The notes below the pieces were generated by a model. The model ran no database searches and had not been told where the DNA came from. It saw only the letters and a program-made list of their open reading frames with translations. Both the position numbers and the translations under genes were made by a program. 64,000 bases of DNA from positions 310,001-374,000 of the forward strand of contig NZ_BMVG01000002.1 of NCBI RefSeq assembly GCF_014650595.1. Direction: 5' to 3'. How positions within the stretch are numbered: position 1 is the first letter of the stretch; each line of letters begins with the position of its first letter. Source of the stretch: Streptomyces alanosinicus. Its GTDB lineage: Bacteria > Actinomycetota > Actinomycetes > Streptomycetales > Streptomycetaceae. Positions 26,607 to 35,543 of the stretch are shown here, in pieces.

Positions 26607-27095
26607 TCAGGCCAGCTGCGCCTCGATGGCCGCCACGACCTCGGCGGACTCCGGCTCGGTCTGCGGCGAGAACCGGGCCACCACCGTGCCGTCCCGGCCG
26701 ATCAGGAACTTCTCGAAGTTCCAGCGGATGTCGCCGCTGTGCCCCTCGGCGTCGGCGAAGCCCACCAGCCGCTCGTACAGCGGGTGCCGGCCGTCGCCGT
26801 TCACCTCGACCTTCTCGGTGAGCGGGAAGGTCACGCCGTACGTCGCCGAGCAGAACTCCGCGATCTCCTCGGCGGAGCCGGGCTCCTGCCCGAGGAACTG
26901 GTTGCAGGGCACGCCGAGCACGGTGAAGCCCTTGGCGGCGTACCGCTCCTGGAGCTTCTCCAGGCCCGTGTACTGCGGGGTCAGGCCGCACTTGGAGGCC
27001 ACGTTCACGATGAGGACCGGCTGCCCGGCGTACTGGGCCAGGTTGGCGGGGCCGCCGGCGAGGGCGTCGATGTCGACAGTCAGTACGTTCGTCAT
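26607..27095 (-). CDS. Glutathione peroxidase family protein (thiol peroxidase type)
   Basis: A 162-residue GPx-family protein. It has the peroxidatic Cys in NVASKCGLTPQY (Cys36, not selenocysteine), the conserved FTVLGVPCNQFLGQEPG with the Gln and second Cys, and the Trp/Asn motif RWNFEKFLIGRDG. It reduces peroxides; since Streptomyces lacks glutathione, the reductant is probably thioredoxin or mycothiol-linked. The ATG at 27095 is the standard family start, yet the frame is open upstream into the regulator gene with no intervening stop. Confidence 0.92.
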   Translation of the reverse strand: MTNVLTVDIDALAGGPANLAQYAGQPVLIVNVASKCGLTPQYTGLEKLQERYAAKGFTVLGVPCNQFLGQEPGSAEEIAEFCSATYGVTFPLTEKVEVNGDGRHPLYERLVGFADAEGHSGDIRWNFEKFLIGRDGTVVARFSPQTEPESAEVVAAIEAQLA

Positions 27096-28148
27096 GAGGC
27101 GGATGCTAGTGCCCCGGCAAGGGCCGTCCCCCGGCCACGGCCACGGGTCGGCCCCGGCCACGGGCGCGGGCCGTCCCTCCGGCCGTGGTTGCGCCGCCGC
27201 CAGGGCGTCCCCGGCCGCGGTGCGCCCGTACAGGACCGAGCGGCCCGCCCTGCGCCGTTCCACCAGGCCCGCGTCCCTCAGCACCTTCAGATGGCGGCCC
27301 ACCGAGCCCAGGCCCTGGCCGGTCACCGCGGTGAGCTGGGTGGTGCTCATGGGGGAGGCGAGGAGCACCAGGACCGTGGCGCGGGCCGGGCCCAGCAAGG
27401 CGCCGAGAGCGGTGGGCACGGACCGCTCGACGGGGTGGGCGAGGGCGCCGGCGCACGGGTAGACCGCGGCGTAACGCACCCCGTCCTCCCAGGCCACCCA
27501 CCCCGCCCGCTGCACGGTGACCGGCACGAGGACCAGCTCCGCGCCAGAGATCTCGCGGGGCGGGTACTCATGCGGATTGACCTGGAGCCGGTTCTCGCCG
27601 AGCCAGCGCGTGCGGCCGGGCCGCAGGGTGTCCAGCACACTCGCCCAGCCACCCCGGCTGACCTGCGCGGTGCGCGCGACCACGTCCGCCTCCAGCACCC
27701 GCCGGCGCCGCTCCCAGGAGGGCCGTACGGTCGCCTCCCACACCCACTCCAGCAGTACGGCCGCCCGCTCTGGCAGGTCGTCCCGGACCAGCCCGGCGGG
27801 GAGCGGTCCGGCGAGCGCGGTGCGCAGATGGGCGCGGGCGGCGTCCGGCGAGGTCGCCCGCACCCGGGCGACCCCGTCGCCGAACGACTCACCGTCGCGG
27901 GGCGCGGGGGTCAGGAAGTCGGCGATCCACTGCCGGCCGAGCCCCGCCCGCACCAGCTGTGCCGTCACCGGCTCGGCCGCGAGGTACGCCCGGTAGACGG
28001 GCAGATGGGCGCGCAGCCACTCCTGTTCACCGGGATGCGCGGCGTCGCCCGCGTGCAGCAGCTTCAGACAGGCGAAGGTCTCGGCGAGCGGCGAGACGAC
28101 GAACCGGCTGCGGGCGAGCGTGTCCGCGTTCAGCTCCCACCAGCCCAT
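27096..28148 (-). CDS. ArsR/DUF5937-type winged-helix regulator, frame open into glutathione peroxidase
   Basis: A protein of about 350 residues starting at the ATG at 28148 (MGWWELNADTLARSRFVVSP). The N-terminal ~250 residues resemble the DUF5937 domain, and the end is an ArsR-like winged helix (SPMSTTQLTAVTGQGLGSVG, RHLKVLRDAGLVERRRAGRS, VLYGRTAAGDAL). No in-frame stop separates it from the GPx start, so a translated product could be a 513-residue fusion. In the adjacent frame a TAG lies at 27106-27108, where one indel would end the regulator normally. The end given here is therefore a boundary, not a stop codon. Confidence 0.7.
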
Positions 28149-28258
28149 GAAACCGCACCCCCCGGTGAGTGACCGTCCCGTGCGGCCGACGGCGGCCGGC
28201 CTTTCGCGGGTGCGCGAAACAATAACGGCCGCCCCGCGCACACCCGAGACTGCGGGGC

Positions 28259-29494
28259 ATGCCCGGATACCGATCCCTGTTCCGTACCCCGGAGTTCACC
28301 CCGCTCTTCGCCGCCTCGGCCGCGCAGACCGCCGCGCAGACCGTCGGCGGCCTCGCCCTGGCCACACTCGTGTTCCGGGCGACCGGATCGCCGCTGTTGT
28401 CGGCGGTGAGCATGTTCGGACCCTCGCTCGCCCAGGTGCTGGGCGCGACCTTCCTGCTGTCCGGCGCCGACCGGCTGCCCCCGCGTACGGCACTGTCCGC
28501 GATCGCGCTGGCCTTCACCGCCGGTACGGCCGTACAGGCGCTGCCCGGTCTGCCGGTCGGAGCGGTCTTCGCCGTTCTCCTCGCGCTGGGCCTCGTGGCC
28601 TCCCTCGGCGGCGGGGTCCGCTGGGGCCTGCTGAACGAGCTGCTCGACAACGGCCGCTATCTGCCGGGGCGTTCGCTGTTCAACATGATGAGCGGGCTGG
28701 CGCAGATCGCCGGGTTCGCCACCGGCGGCGCCCTGCTCGCCGCGCTCTCCCCACGGGTGTGCCTGCTGCTGGCGGCGGCCCTGTATCTGGTGGCCGCGCT
28801 GGTGCTGCGGCTCGGCCTGACCGCCCGTCCGCCCCGCGCCGCGGGCCGGCCCTCGGCGGCGGCGACCTGGCGTACGAACGCCCTGCTGTGGTCGTCCCGC
28901 CCGCACCGCCTCACCTATCTGGGCCTGTGGCTGCCCAACGGCCTGGTCGTCGGCTGCGAATCGCTGTACGTGTCCTACGCACCACACGCGGCCGGCACCC
29001 TGTTCGCCTGCGGTGCGCTCGGGATGTTCGCCGGGGACGTGACCGTGGGACGGCTGCTGCCGCCCGCGGTGCGGCGCCGGCTGGCGACACCGCTCCTGCT
29101 GCTGCTCGCGACGCCGTACCTGGTGTTCGGCGCGCACCCGCCGCTGCCGGTGGCGGCGGTGTGTGTCACGGTCGCCTCCGTCGGGTTCGCGGCGAGCCTG
29201 GTGCAGCAGGAACGGCTGATGGAACTGACACCGGGCGAACTGACCGGCCAGGCACTCGGATTGCACTCGGCGGGCATGCTGACCCTGCAGGGCGTGAGCG
29301 CCACGCTGGCCGGCTGGCTCGCCCAGCTCATCTCGCCCGCCGCCGGGATGACGGTGATGGCGGCGGGCTCGGTGTGCGTGACGCTGGCGCTGGCTACTGC
29401 TGCTCGATGTTCGGCAGCTGCTCGACGTTCGGCTGGGGCTGGGGCTGGGGCTGCGACGACGGCTGCTGCGGTGCCGGGACCTGCTGCGCGTTGA
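28259..29494 (+). CDS. MFS transporter
   Basis: A 411-residue major facilitator protein with about 12 membrane spans: FTPLFAASAAQTAAQTVGGL, then GRSLFNMMSGLAQIAGFATGG, and the C-terminal half from GLWLPNGLVVGCESLYVSYA. It is divergent from the DUF5937/ArsR regulator, its likely controller. The last 101 bp overlap the 3' end of the convergent SPFH gene. The final ~30 residues (AARCSAAARRSAGAGAG) look like read-through after the natural end near LALAT, so the original stop may have been lost. Confidence 0.85.
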   Translation: MPGYRSLFRTPEFTPLFAASAAQTAAQTVGGLALATLVFRATGSPLLSAVSMFGPSLAQVLGATFLLSGADRLPPRTALSAIALAFTAGTAVQALPGLPVGAVFAVLLALGLVASLGGGVRWGLLNELLDNGRYLPGRSLFNMMSGLAQIAGFATGGALLAALSPRVCLLLAAALYLVAALVLRLGLTARPPRAAGRPSAAATWRTNALLWSSRPHRLTYLGLWLPNGLVVGCESLYVSYAPHAAGTLFACGALGMFAGDVTVGRLLPPAVRRRLATPLLLLLATPYLVFGAHPPLPVAAVCVTVASVGFAASLVQQERLMELTPGELTGQALGLHSAGMLTLQGVSATLAGWLAQLISPAAGMTVMAAGSVCVTLALATAARCSAAARRSAGAGAGAATTAAAVPGPAAR

Positions 29495-30266
29495 TGTCCG
29501 CCTCCATCTTCTTGGTGGCCTTGTCGAAGTAGCGCAGCAACTCGACCGGGAACGGCATCACGAGGGTCGAGTTCTTCTCGGCGGCCACCTCGACGACGGT
29601 CTGCAGCAGGCGCAGCTGCATGGCCTCCGGGGTGTCCGACATGATCCGGGACGCGTTGGCGAGCTGCTGCGCGGCCTGGAACTCACCGTCGGCGGTGATG
29701 ACCCGGGCCCGCCGCTCCCGCTCGGCCTCGGCCTGCCGGGACATGGACCGCTTCAGCGACTCCGGCAGCTGGACGTCCTTGATCTCGACCCGGTCGATGT
29801 GGATGCCCCATCCGGTGGCCGGGGAGTCGATCATCAGCGCCAGGCCCTCGTGCAGCCGCTCCCGGTCGCTCAGCAGATCGTCCAGATCGCTCTTGCCGAT
29901 GATGGACCGCAGGGAGGACTGGGCGACCTGCCCGACGGCGAAGACGTAGTCCTGCACCTCGATGGAGGCACGCACCGGGTCGACCACCCGGAAGTAGACG
30001 ACCGCGTCGACCTTCACCGACACGTTGTCCCGGGTGATGCCCTCCTGGGTGGGCACGGGCATCGTGATGACCTGCACGTTCACCTTGCGCATACGGTCGG
30101 CGTACGGGATGAGGAAGGTGATGCCGGGCTGCCGGTGGTTCGGCAGTGCCTTCCCCCACCGGAACACCACCCCGCGCTCCACCTGGTTGACGACCCGCAT
30201 CCCGCTCTTCAGCACGAGCAGTGCCAACAGGGCCACCAAGACGACCACCACCACGGTGCCTTCCAT
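29394..30266 (-). CDS. SPFH/stomatin (slipin) family membrane protein
   Basis: A 290-residue stomatin-like protein: an N-terminal membrane anchor (VVVVVLVALLALLVL), the SPFH domain (NQVERGVVFRWGKAL, QPGITFLIPYADRMRKVNVQ, PVPTQEGITRDNVSVKVDAV), a long helix rich in AEAERERRARVI, and a Gln/Pro-rich tail. Such proteins oligomerise into membrane microdomains and influence membrane protein turnover. No NfeD partner gene is adjacent. GGAAGGGAG precedes the ATG at 30266. The 3' end overlaps the convergent MFS gene. Confidence 0.93.
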   Translation of the reverse strand: MEGTVVVVVLVALLALLVLKSGMRVVNQVERGVVFRWGKALPNHRQPGITFLIPYADRMRKVNVQVITMPVPTQEGITRDNVSVKVDAVVYFRVVDPVRASIEVQDYVFAVGQVAQSSLRSIIGKSDLDDLLSDRERLHEGLALMIDSPATGWGIHIDRVEIKDVQLPESLKRSMSRQAEAERERRARVITADGEFQAAQQLANASRIMSDTPEAMQLRLLQTVVEVAAEKNSTLVMPFPVELLRYFDKATKKMEADINAQQVPAPQQPSSQPQPQPQPNVEQLPNIEQQ

Positions 30267-30474
30267 GGCACTCCCTTCCTCGCGACCAGTACGGACACCG
30301 GCAAGGACACCGGCGGCGGCCGAAAGGATGCGGTGTTTGCGTCATGACTCCGTCAAAATTCCGCGGCCGTGGGGCGGACGGCACTCGCCGGGAGGAGCCC
30401 GCGTCCGGTCGCGGGGCGGCTGCCTGTGGGGCAGCATGAACGCGAATGATCACGAACGGAAGGGAATCGGTGCC

Positions 30475-31107
30475 ATGGTGAGCGGTGTGTCTGAGGGCGG
30501 GCGACCGCGGCGGTACCGCGGCAAGGGCGCCCTTACGGGGGCCGTACTGGCCGCCGCGGGAAGTCTGGCGCTCGTGGCGTGCGGCGGCGGTGGCGGCAAG
30601 GGCACCGCGGCGGCCTCGGTCAGCCCCCGTCCCTCGCCTCCCGTCACGGCGTCGTTCTCGGGGACGCCGCCCTCCGCGCTGGCCTCGGCCGCCTCCTCCG
30701 CCGTGGCGTCGGCCTCCGCCGCGGTGGCCTCGTCCGCCGCCAGGGCCTCGGAGTTCGACGCGTCGGTGTCGGCGGAGACCGGACGGGCGAACGCCGCGGC
30801 CCGCACGAAGCTGGAGAAGGCACAGGGGCGCGGCAACGCGGTGTCCGACGTCTCGCTCACCGGCATGCCCCGGTCGGAGACGGGCGGCCTGCTCGCGCTG
30901 CACGTCAACATCCGCAACTCGGCGGACGCGACGGCGTCCTTCGCGGTCCAGGTCGACTTCCGTGATGCCGACGGGAAGGTCGTGGAGACCCGCTACGTCG
31001 GCGCGGAGAAGGTCGGAGCCGGTCAGACGGTTCATACGATCGTGGTCAGCCATGAGCCGCCCGAGCCGAAGCTGAACGCGGCGGTCGCGAAGGCGCAGCG
31101 GTACTGA
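30475..31107 (+). CDS. Putative lipoprotein with FxLYD-like domain
   Basis: A 210-residue protein with an RRYR n-region, a hydrophobic core and lipobox LVAC followed by GGGGGK. A long Ser/Ala-rich stretch leads to a beta-rich C-terminal domain (LLALHVNIRNSADATASFAV, YVGAEKVGAGQTVHTIVV), which resembles the FxLYD-type extracellular fold. The ATG at 30475 behind GGAAGGGAA gives a normal lipoprotein signal length; an ATG at 30436 would add a polar 13-residue extension. It is divergent from the SPFH gene. Function unknown. Confidence 0.8.
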   Translation: MVSGVSEGGRPRRYRGKGALTGAVLAAAGSLALVACGGGGGKGTAAASVSPRPSPPVTASFSGTPPSALASAASSAVASASAAVASSAARASEFDASVSAETGRANAAARTKLEKAQGRGNAVSDVSLTGMPRSETGGLLALHVNIRNSADATASFAVQVDFRDADGKVVETRYVGAEKVGAGQTVHTIVVSHEPPEPKLNAAVAKAQRY

Positions 31108-31134
31108 GACCCTCGCGGGCGGCGAAGCCGAATC

Positions 31135-31311
31135 ACCCGTGGCCGGCCGGCTCGCTGACGGCTTGCTTGCTGCCGTCTTGCGCGCGGCCGGCTTCTTCTC
31201 CGCAGAGGAGTCCGTGCCCTTCGGGCAACCCGCGACACCCGCGACCGCCACCACCAGCGCGGCTCCGGCGATCGAGCGGACGGTCCTCTTGCTGTGGCTC
31301 TGCGACACCAT
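31135..31311 (-). pseudogene. 5' fragment of a lipoprotein gene
   Basis: The frame starting at 31311 encodes MVSQSHSKRTVRSIAGAALV, continuing to a VAGC lipobox and a Lys/Ala/Pro/Ser-rich segment: a convincing lipoprotein signal and linker. After about 58 residues the frame runs antisense into the neighbouring lipoprotein gene without any recognisable domain, so the 3' part seems to have been lost. A chance ORF is possible, but the signal-peptide pattern is hard to get by accident. Confidence 0.45.
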
Positions 31312-31332
31312 CTGCATCTCGTGGCGCTGACG

Positions 31333-31520
31333 CGTCGCCCCGGGAGACGGAAGACGGCAAGGTCCGGGAGGAGTCGGCGGCGGGTTCGGGGGCGGGTTCG
31401 GTGGCGTAACGGCTCATCACCTGGATGTTCGCCCGCAAGGTCAGCGCCCGGCCACCGGCGGACATCTCCTGCAGGTCCCGGAAGTACCGCACATACAGGT
31501 CCGGCGTGAACGTGCTCAGA
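31333..31520 (-). pseudogene. C-terminal remnant of a possible cupin-domain gene
   Basis: A short minus-strand stretch encodes FTPDLYVRYFRDLQEMSAGG followed by LRANIQVMSRYATEP. This resembles the C-terminal helix of cupin/quercetinase-like proteins, where an FRDL...RYG pattern ends the protein. No start codon, cupin beta barrel or metal-binding His motif is present upstream, where the frame meets the divergent kinase gene. The match is by eye only. Confidence 0.4.
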
Positions 31521-31639
31521 CACGCATCCGCGTCGTGCCCAGCGCGATCATCTCGCCCTCGCCCGGGGCGATGGGCCGATCGGGGCCGCGCCGTAAGCTG
31601 CGCCGGGTTCCTGATTCGCGGGAGGCACGGGAGGCAAGG

Positions 31640-33115
31640 GTGGGGGACATGGTCCTCGGTGGCCGGTACGAGCTGGTCGAGAAGCTCGGTCAAGGTGGCA
31701 TGGGAACGGTCCATCGCGGGGTGGACCGTCGGCTGCGCCGCACCGTCGCGGTGAAACTGCTCTCGTCGGTGCTGGCCCATGATCCGCAGTCGCGAGCCCG
31801 ATTCCAGCGTGAGGCGCACGCGGCTGCCGCGCTCAACCATCCGGCGGTGGCCACCATCCACGACGTCGGCGAGGAGCCGCACCCGGACGGCCCACGGCCC
31901 TACCTGGTCATGGAGTACGTGCAAGGCGCCACCCTCGCCGAAGTCCTGCACGACGGCCCGCTGTCTGTCGTCGACGCCGTCAACGCGGCCTGCGCGGTGC
32001 TGGACGCGCTGCGGCACAGCCACGAGTGCGGGATCGTGCACCGGGACATCAAGCCGTCGAACATCATGCTCACCGGACCCGACACGGTGAAGGTCCTCGA
32101 CTTCGGCATCGCCAAGGCTTTCACCGAGACCGCCACCCGCATCACCGGGAGCGGCGCGGCGATCGGCACCCCCGCCTACCTTTCCCCCGAACAGATCAAC
32201 GGGTCGGAGATCGACCATCGGGCCGATCTGTACGCGATGGGCTGTCTGCTGCACGAACTGCTGACCGGGCAGCCCCCGTTCCGTGGCGAATCGTCCTTCG
32301 CCATCATGCATCAGCACCTGTTCGCCGCACCCGAGCCGGTCTCCCGGCTGCGACCGCGGATACCGCCGGCGGTGGAGGCGGTGATCCTGCGCGCGCTCGG
32401 CAAGGACCCGAAGGAACGGTACGCCGACGCCGGACAGATGCGCGCAGCCCTCGTCGACGCCCTCACACAGGCTTCCCTGCCGACGCTCCAGGCCACCGCG
32501 CCCGCGCCCACCGCGCCCGCGCCCACCGCGCCCGCGCCCCCGGTGACGCGAACCGGCGGCCGGACCGCTCTGCGGGACAGGTTCCGTCCCTCACTGCGCC
32601 CGTCCGCCGACAGCGCGCTGGCTCTGCTCGGCTGTCTGCTCGCGCTGCTGTGCGCACGTGGCCGGCTGGTGGACACCGCCCACTTCGGCTGGGTCGCCGT
32701 CGCGGCCGGAGTGGCGGGCCTGGTGACGCTGCCGTGGTCCACACGCCTGGCCTGCGTGGTGAGTTGGGGGCCGGTGGCCGAGGCCGTGGCGGTCAACTCC
32801 GAACTGCGGCGCGCCTACGCCGGCTGGCACCACTCCTACGTCGCCATCGCCGCCCTGCTGGCACTGGCCGCCGCCTGCTGCCTCGTCAGCGCGGCACGCG
32901 GCCAAGGCCACGGGCGCGGCGCCGGCGCACTGGTCGCCTTCTGGTTCAGCGCCACCGCATCGATCTGGTACTTCCTCGACGACCTGCACAAACTCTTCGT
33001 CTTCTATCTGCTCCTGACGCTGGTCGCCGTGGCCGCCGTGTCGTGGGAGGCCATCGGGCTCGTACGGCACCGGGCCGGGCAGGCGGACACCGGCCGCCCT
33101 GTTGACGAAGCGTAG
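31640..33115 (+). CDS. Serine/threonine protein kinase with multi-pass membrane C-terminus
   Basis: A 491-residue Hanks-type kinase. LGQGGMGTV is the Gly-rich loop, Lys39 in VAVKLL, Asp136 in VHRDIKPSN, Asp154 in DFGIAKA and GTPAYLSPEQ the activation segment, so it should be active. After a short Pro/Ala/Thr repeat (APTAPAPTAPAP) comes a ~200-residue C-terminal domain with about five membrane spans, instead of one span plus PASTA or other sensor. The GTG at 31640 follows GGGAGG; the ATG at 31649 is an alternative. Substrates are unknown. Confidence 0.9.
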   Translation: MGDMVLGGRYELVEKLGQGGMGTVHRGVDRRLRRTVAVKLLSSVLAHDPQSRARFQREAHAAAALNHPAVATIHDVGEEPHPDGPRPYLVMEYVQGATLAEVLHDGPLSVVDAVNAACAVLDALRHSHECGIVHRDIKPSNIMLTGPDTVKVLDFGIAKAFTETATRITGSGAAIGTPAYLSPEQINGSEIDHRADLYAMGCLLHELLTGQPPFRGESSFAIMHQHLFAAPEPVSRLRPRIPPAVEAVILRALGKDPKERYADAGQMRAALVDALTQASLPTLQATAPAPTAPAPTAPAPPVTRTGGRTALRDRFRPSLRPSADSALALLGCLLALLCARGRLVDTAHFGWVAVAAGVAGLVTLPWSTRLACVVSWGPVAEAVAVNSELRRAYAGWHHSYVAIAALLALAAACCLVSAARGQGHGRGAGALVAFWFSATASIWYFLDDLHKLFVFYLLLTLVAVAAVSWEAIGLVRHRAGQADTGRPVDEA

Positions 33116-33132
33116 GCGTCCCGAAGCACAAA

Positions 33133-33155
33133 GTCACCAATGGCCGGTTTGTGAC
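33133..33155. promoter_or_regulatory. Inverted repeat gtcac-N13-gtgac upstream of the deacetylase
   Basis: Arms gtcac (33133-33137) and gtgac (33151-33155), with partial pairing inside, lie in the 152-bp gap between the kinase and deacetylase genes. The following AT-rich stretch to about 33190 is unusual here and probably holds the promoter. The role as an operator is inferred. Confidence 0.35.
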
Positions 33156-33267
33156 AAAAGCTGCAAATTTCGGTGAAAGCTTTGCTTTAGTCGGACATTC
33201 GGTCATCGTCGTGGGGTCCCGTCGTCGCCGTCCCCGGACGGCCAGCACTGCCTGGAGCACGTACCGA

Positions 33268-34011
33268 ATGCCGAACCCGAACTCCGTCCGTCTACTGCGC
33301 CGTGCGGCTCTCGGCTGCACACTGGCCGTCTCTTTCGCCCTGGCCGGCCTCGGCACGAGCGCAAGCGCCGCATCCGACGTCAACGCGCACGCTGCTCCCG
33401 CCGGTGCTCCGAGCGATTCGATCGCCTACCGCGCGGCGACGGCCGGCCGGACCGTGGCACTCACCTTCGACGACGGCCCGGGTCCGGCCACCGGTCAGAT
33501 CCTGGACCTGCTCGCGCAGTACCACGCCCAGGCGACCTTCTGCCAGGTCGGCACACAGGCCGCCGAGAATCCCGCCCTGGTCAAGCGCGTCATCGCCGAC
33601 GGCCACCGGCTGTGCGACCACACCGTGGACCACCCCCAGCCGATGCACACCCTCCCGAAGGACCAGCAGGTCCACGAGATCACCGCGGCCAAGGACATGA
33701 TCGACAAGGCTGGTGGGCCGGGCACCCGGATCAGCTGGTTCCGTGCCCCCGGTGGCGACTTCACCCCCGAGAACCGCCAGATAGCCGTGCAAGCCGGTCT
33801 GCGCCCGCTGGGCTGGACCGTCGACACCCGTGACTGGACCCGCCCCGGCGCCGACTCGATCCTCGCCACCGCGAAACGGGAACTGCGTCCCGGCGGCGTC
33901 ATCCTCATGCACGACGGCGGCGGCGACCGCAGCCAAACCGTGGAAGCCCTGCGCGAACTGCTCCCCTGGCTGACCCAGCAGGGCTACAAGTTCAGCCTTC
34001 CCGCAGCCTGA
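33268..34011 (+). CDS. Secreted polysaccharide deacetylase (NodB/CE4)
   Basis: A 247-residue exported enzyme. A signal peptide (LLRRAALGCTLAVSFALAGL, cleavage near ASA) precedes a NodB domain with all CE4 motifs: TFDDGPGP (Asp68, Asp69), His118 and His122 in DHTVDH, WFRAPGGDF, GWTVDTRDW and ILMHDGGGDR. It removes N-acetyl groups from cell-wall or chitin-like sugars using a metal. GGAG lies 11 bases before the ATG at 33268; the longer frame from 33151 lacks sense as a signal peptide. Confidence 0.93.
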   Translation: MPNPNSVRLLRRAALGCTLAVSFALAGLGTSASAASDVNAHAAPAGAPSDSIAYRAATAGRTVALTFDDGPGPATGQILDLLAQYHAQATFCQVGTQAAENPALVKRVIADGHRLCDHTVDHPQPMHTLPKDQQVHEITAAKDMIDKAGGPGTRISWFRAPGGDFTPENRQIAVQAGLRPLGWTVDTRDWTRPGADSILATAKRELRPGGVILMHDGGGDRSQTVEALRELLPWLTQQGYKFSLPAA

Positions 34012-34128
34012 CGCGGCTTCGGCCTGCCCCTCCCCCTCCTCCGCCCGACCGGTCGTACCCAGGTCTGACTCGGCAGTCCAGCTCCTGGTCCGACGCCCCG
34101 CAGGGACGGCGAAGGCATCGTCGTCGGC

Positions 34129-34490
34129 ATGACGAACCCGACGACATCCAGGACCGTCCCGGTCACAACGAATCGGTGTCCGACTGCGTGGCGCGCTGCC
34201 TGTGGAGCGAGGGGAGGCCACCGGCTTCCCCGGACGGTTGGGCGGCACCGCCATGGTGCTCGGTCCGCTGCTGGAAGCCTGCTGCTCTGGCCCGCTGTGG
34301 CGGTGGTGGCCGCACGGATCGGGGCGCGGAGTACCGGCTGGGCCTGTGGGGCGGGGTCCTGGTGATGTTCGGACTGTTCGCCCGTGCCTTCCACGCGGGG
34401 GTGGATCATCTGGCCGGACTGTGCGCCGCACTGGTGCCGCTGACCCTGGTGACGGTGGGGCTGATGGTGCTCCTGGGACAGGCCGGTTGA
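34129..34490 (+). pseudogene. Frameshifted membrane protein gene
   Basis: Coding character jumps between frames. MTNPTTSRTVPVTTNR opens in one, LLWPAVAVVAARIGA is a membrane span in the same frame, and EYRLGLWGGVLVMFGLFARA then ALVPLTLVTVGLMVLLGQAG* continue in another. At least two indels are needed to restore a ~110-residue protein with three spans. The stop at 34488-34490 abuts the histidine kinase remnant, so all three decayed genes were probably one operon. Confidence 0.65.
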
Positions 34491-35543
34491 ATGTACGCGC
34501 ACAGGTGCGGTCGGGTCATGAAGTCCAAGGGGCAGCGCCATCTCCACGCCCTCGACCTCGGCGCGGCACTGGCCCTGACCGCCGTGTACGCCGGCTTCGC
34601 CCGGCTCACCTCCGACGACGGCCAGCCCGCCTGCACAGGGCAACCCTGGCCCGGCTGCCTGATCGCCGTACGCCGCCGGTGGCCGCTCGCGGTCCTCGCG
34701 GCCGTGCCGGCCGCCCTGGCCAGGCATCGCTCCTCGACATCCCCCGTGAGCCGTACACCGCCGCCGGGCCTGCGGCCTCCCTCGTCGCACTGGCCGAGCC
34801 CGCCCGCCGGTCCGTGCCCGCACTCGCGGTGACGCTGCCGGTGGCGTGCGGTGCCGTGTATCTCGGCGAGGCGGTGGTCACACCCGCCGAGGACTGGCGG
34901 GGCGCCGTCGGGGTGGCCGGGCTCGTGTTCCTGGTGATCGGCGGGGCCTGGGGCGTGGGGTTCACCGTGCGCGGCCGCAGGGCCGAGACCGCCCGGGAAC
35001 AGCGGCGCCGGTCCGAGCACGCACGGGACGAGGAGCGTCTGCGGATCGCGCCGTCAAGGCGGGCGTTGCCGGGCATGTGGCGGAGGCCGACCCGCGGGAG
35101 GCACGGGCCGCCCTCAAGGTCATCGAGGAAACAAGCCGTTCCGCGCTGGCCGAGATGCGGCGCACGCTCGGCGTGCTGTGCACCGGGCAGGGGTGGACGT
35201 CGACCTGACCGTGCACGTGCCGGAGGCCCTGTCCGAGGGGACACAGCTGACCGTCGACCGGATCGTCCAGGAAGCCCTCACCAACGTGGTCCGGCACGCC
35301 GCCCCGACTCGCTGCCAGGTCACGGTCGAGGCGGCTGCGCGAGAGATCCGCATCGACATCATGGACGAGGGACCACCGTCCGCACCCGGCCGGGCCGTCC
35401 GCGAACTGCCCGGCGGACATGGTCTCTTGGGGATGCGGGAGCGGGCGATGATGTACGGCGGCAGCTTCGAGGCGGCCCCCCGGCCGGAGGGCGGCTTCGC
35501 GGTGTCCGTCCGCCTGCCCGTCGAAGGGAACCAAGGACCATGA
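34491..35543 (+). pseudogene. Histidine kinase gene, frameshifted and missing the phospho-acceptor helix
   Basis: The pieces run through three frames: the N-terminus LDLGALALTAVYAGF-like segment (34491-34730), membrane spans VPALAVTLPVACGAVYL and VAGLVFLVIGGAWGVGF (to about 35050), REARAALKVIEETSRSALAE with MRRTLGVL (about 35095-35180), then the ATPase domain LTVDRIVQEALTNVVRHA and GHGLLGMRERAMMYGGSFEA ending at 35543. The expected ARELHDVVAH phospho-acceptor box between ERLRIA and the next helix is deleted. It was a NarL/DesK-type sensor kinase and cannot work now. Confidence 0.85.

Noticed and set aside
33116..33267. A c-di-AMP (ydaO-type) riboswitch before the polysaccharide deacetylase
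   Set aside because: Such elements often precede cell-wall hydrolase genes in Streptomyces, but the conserved ydaO core could not be recognised in this short leader.
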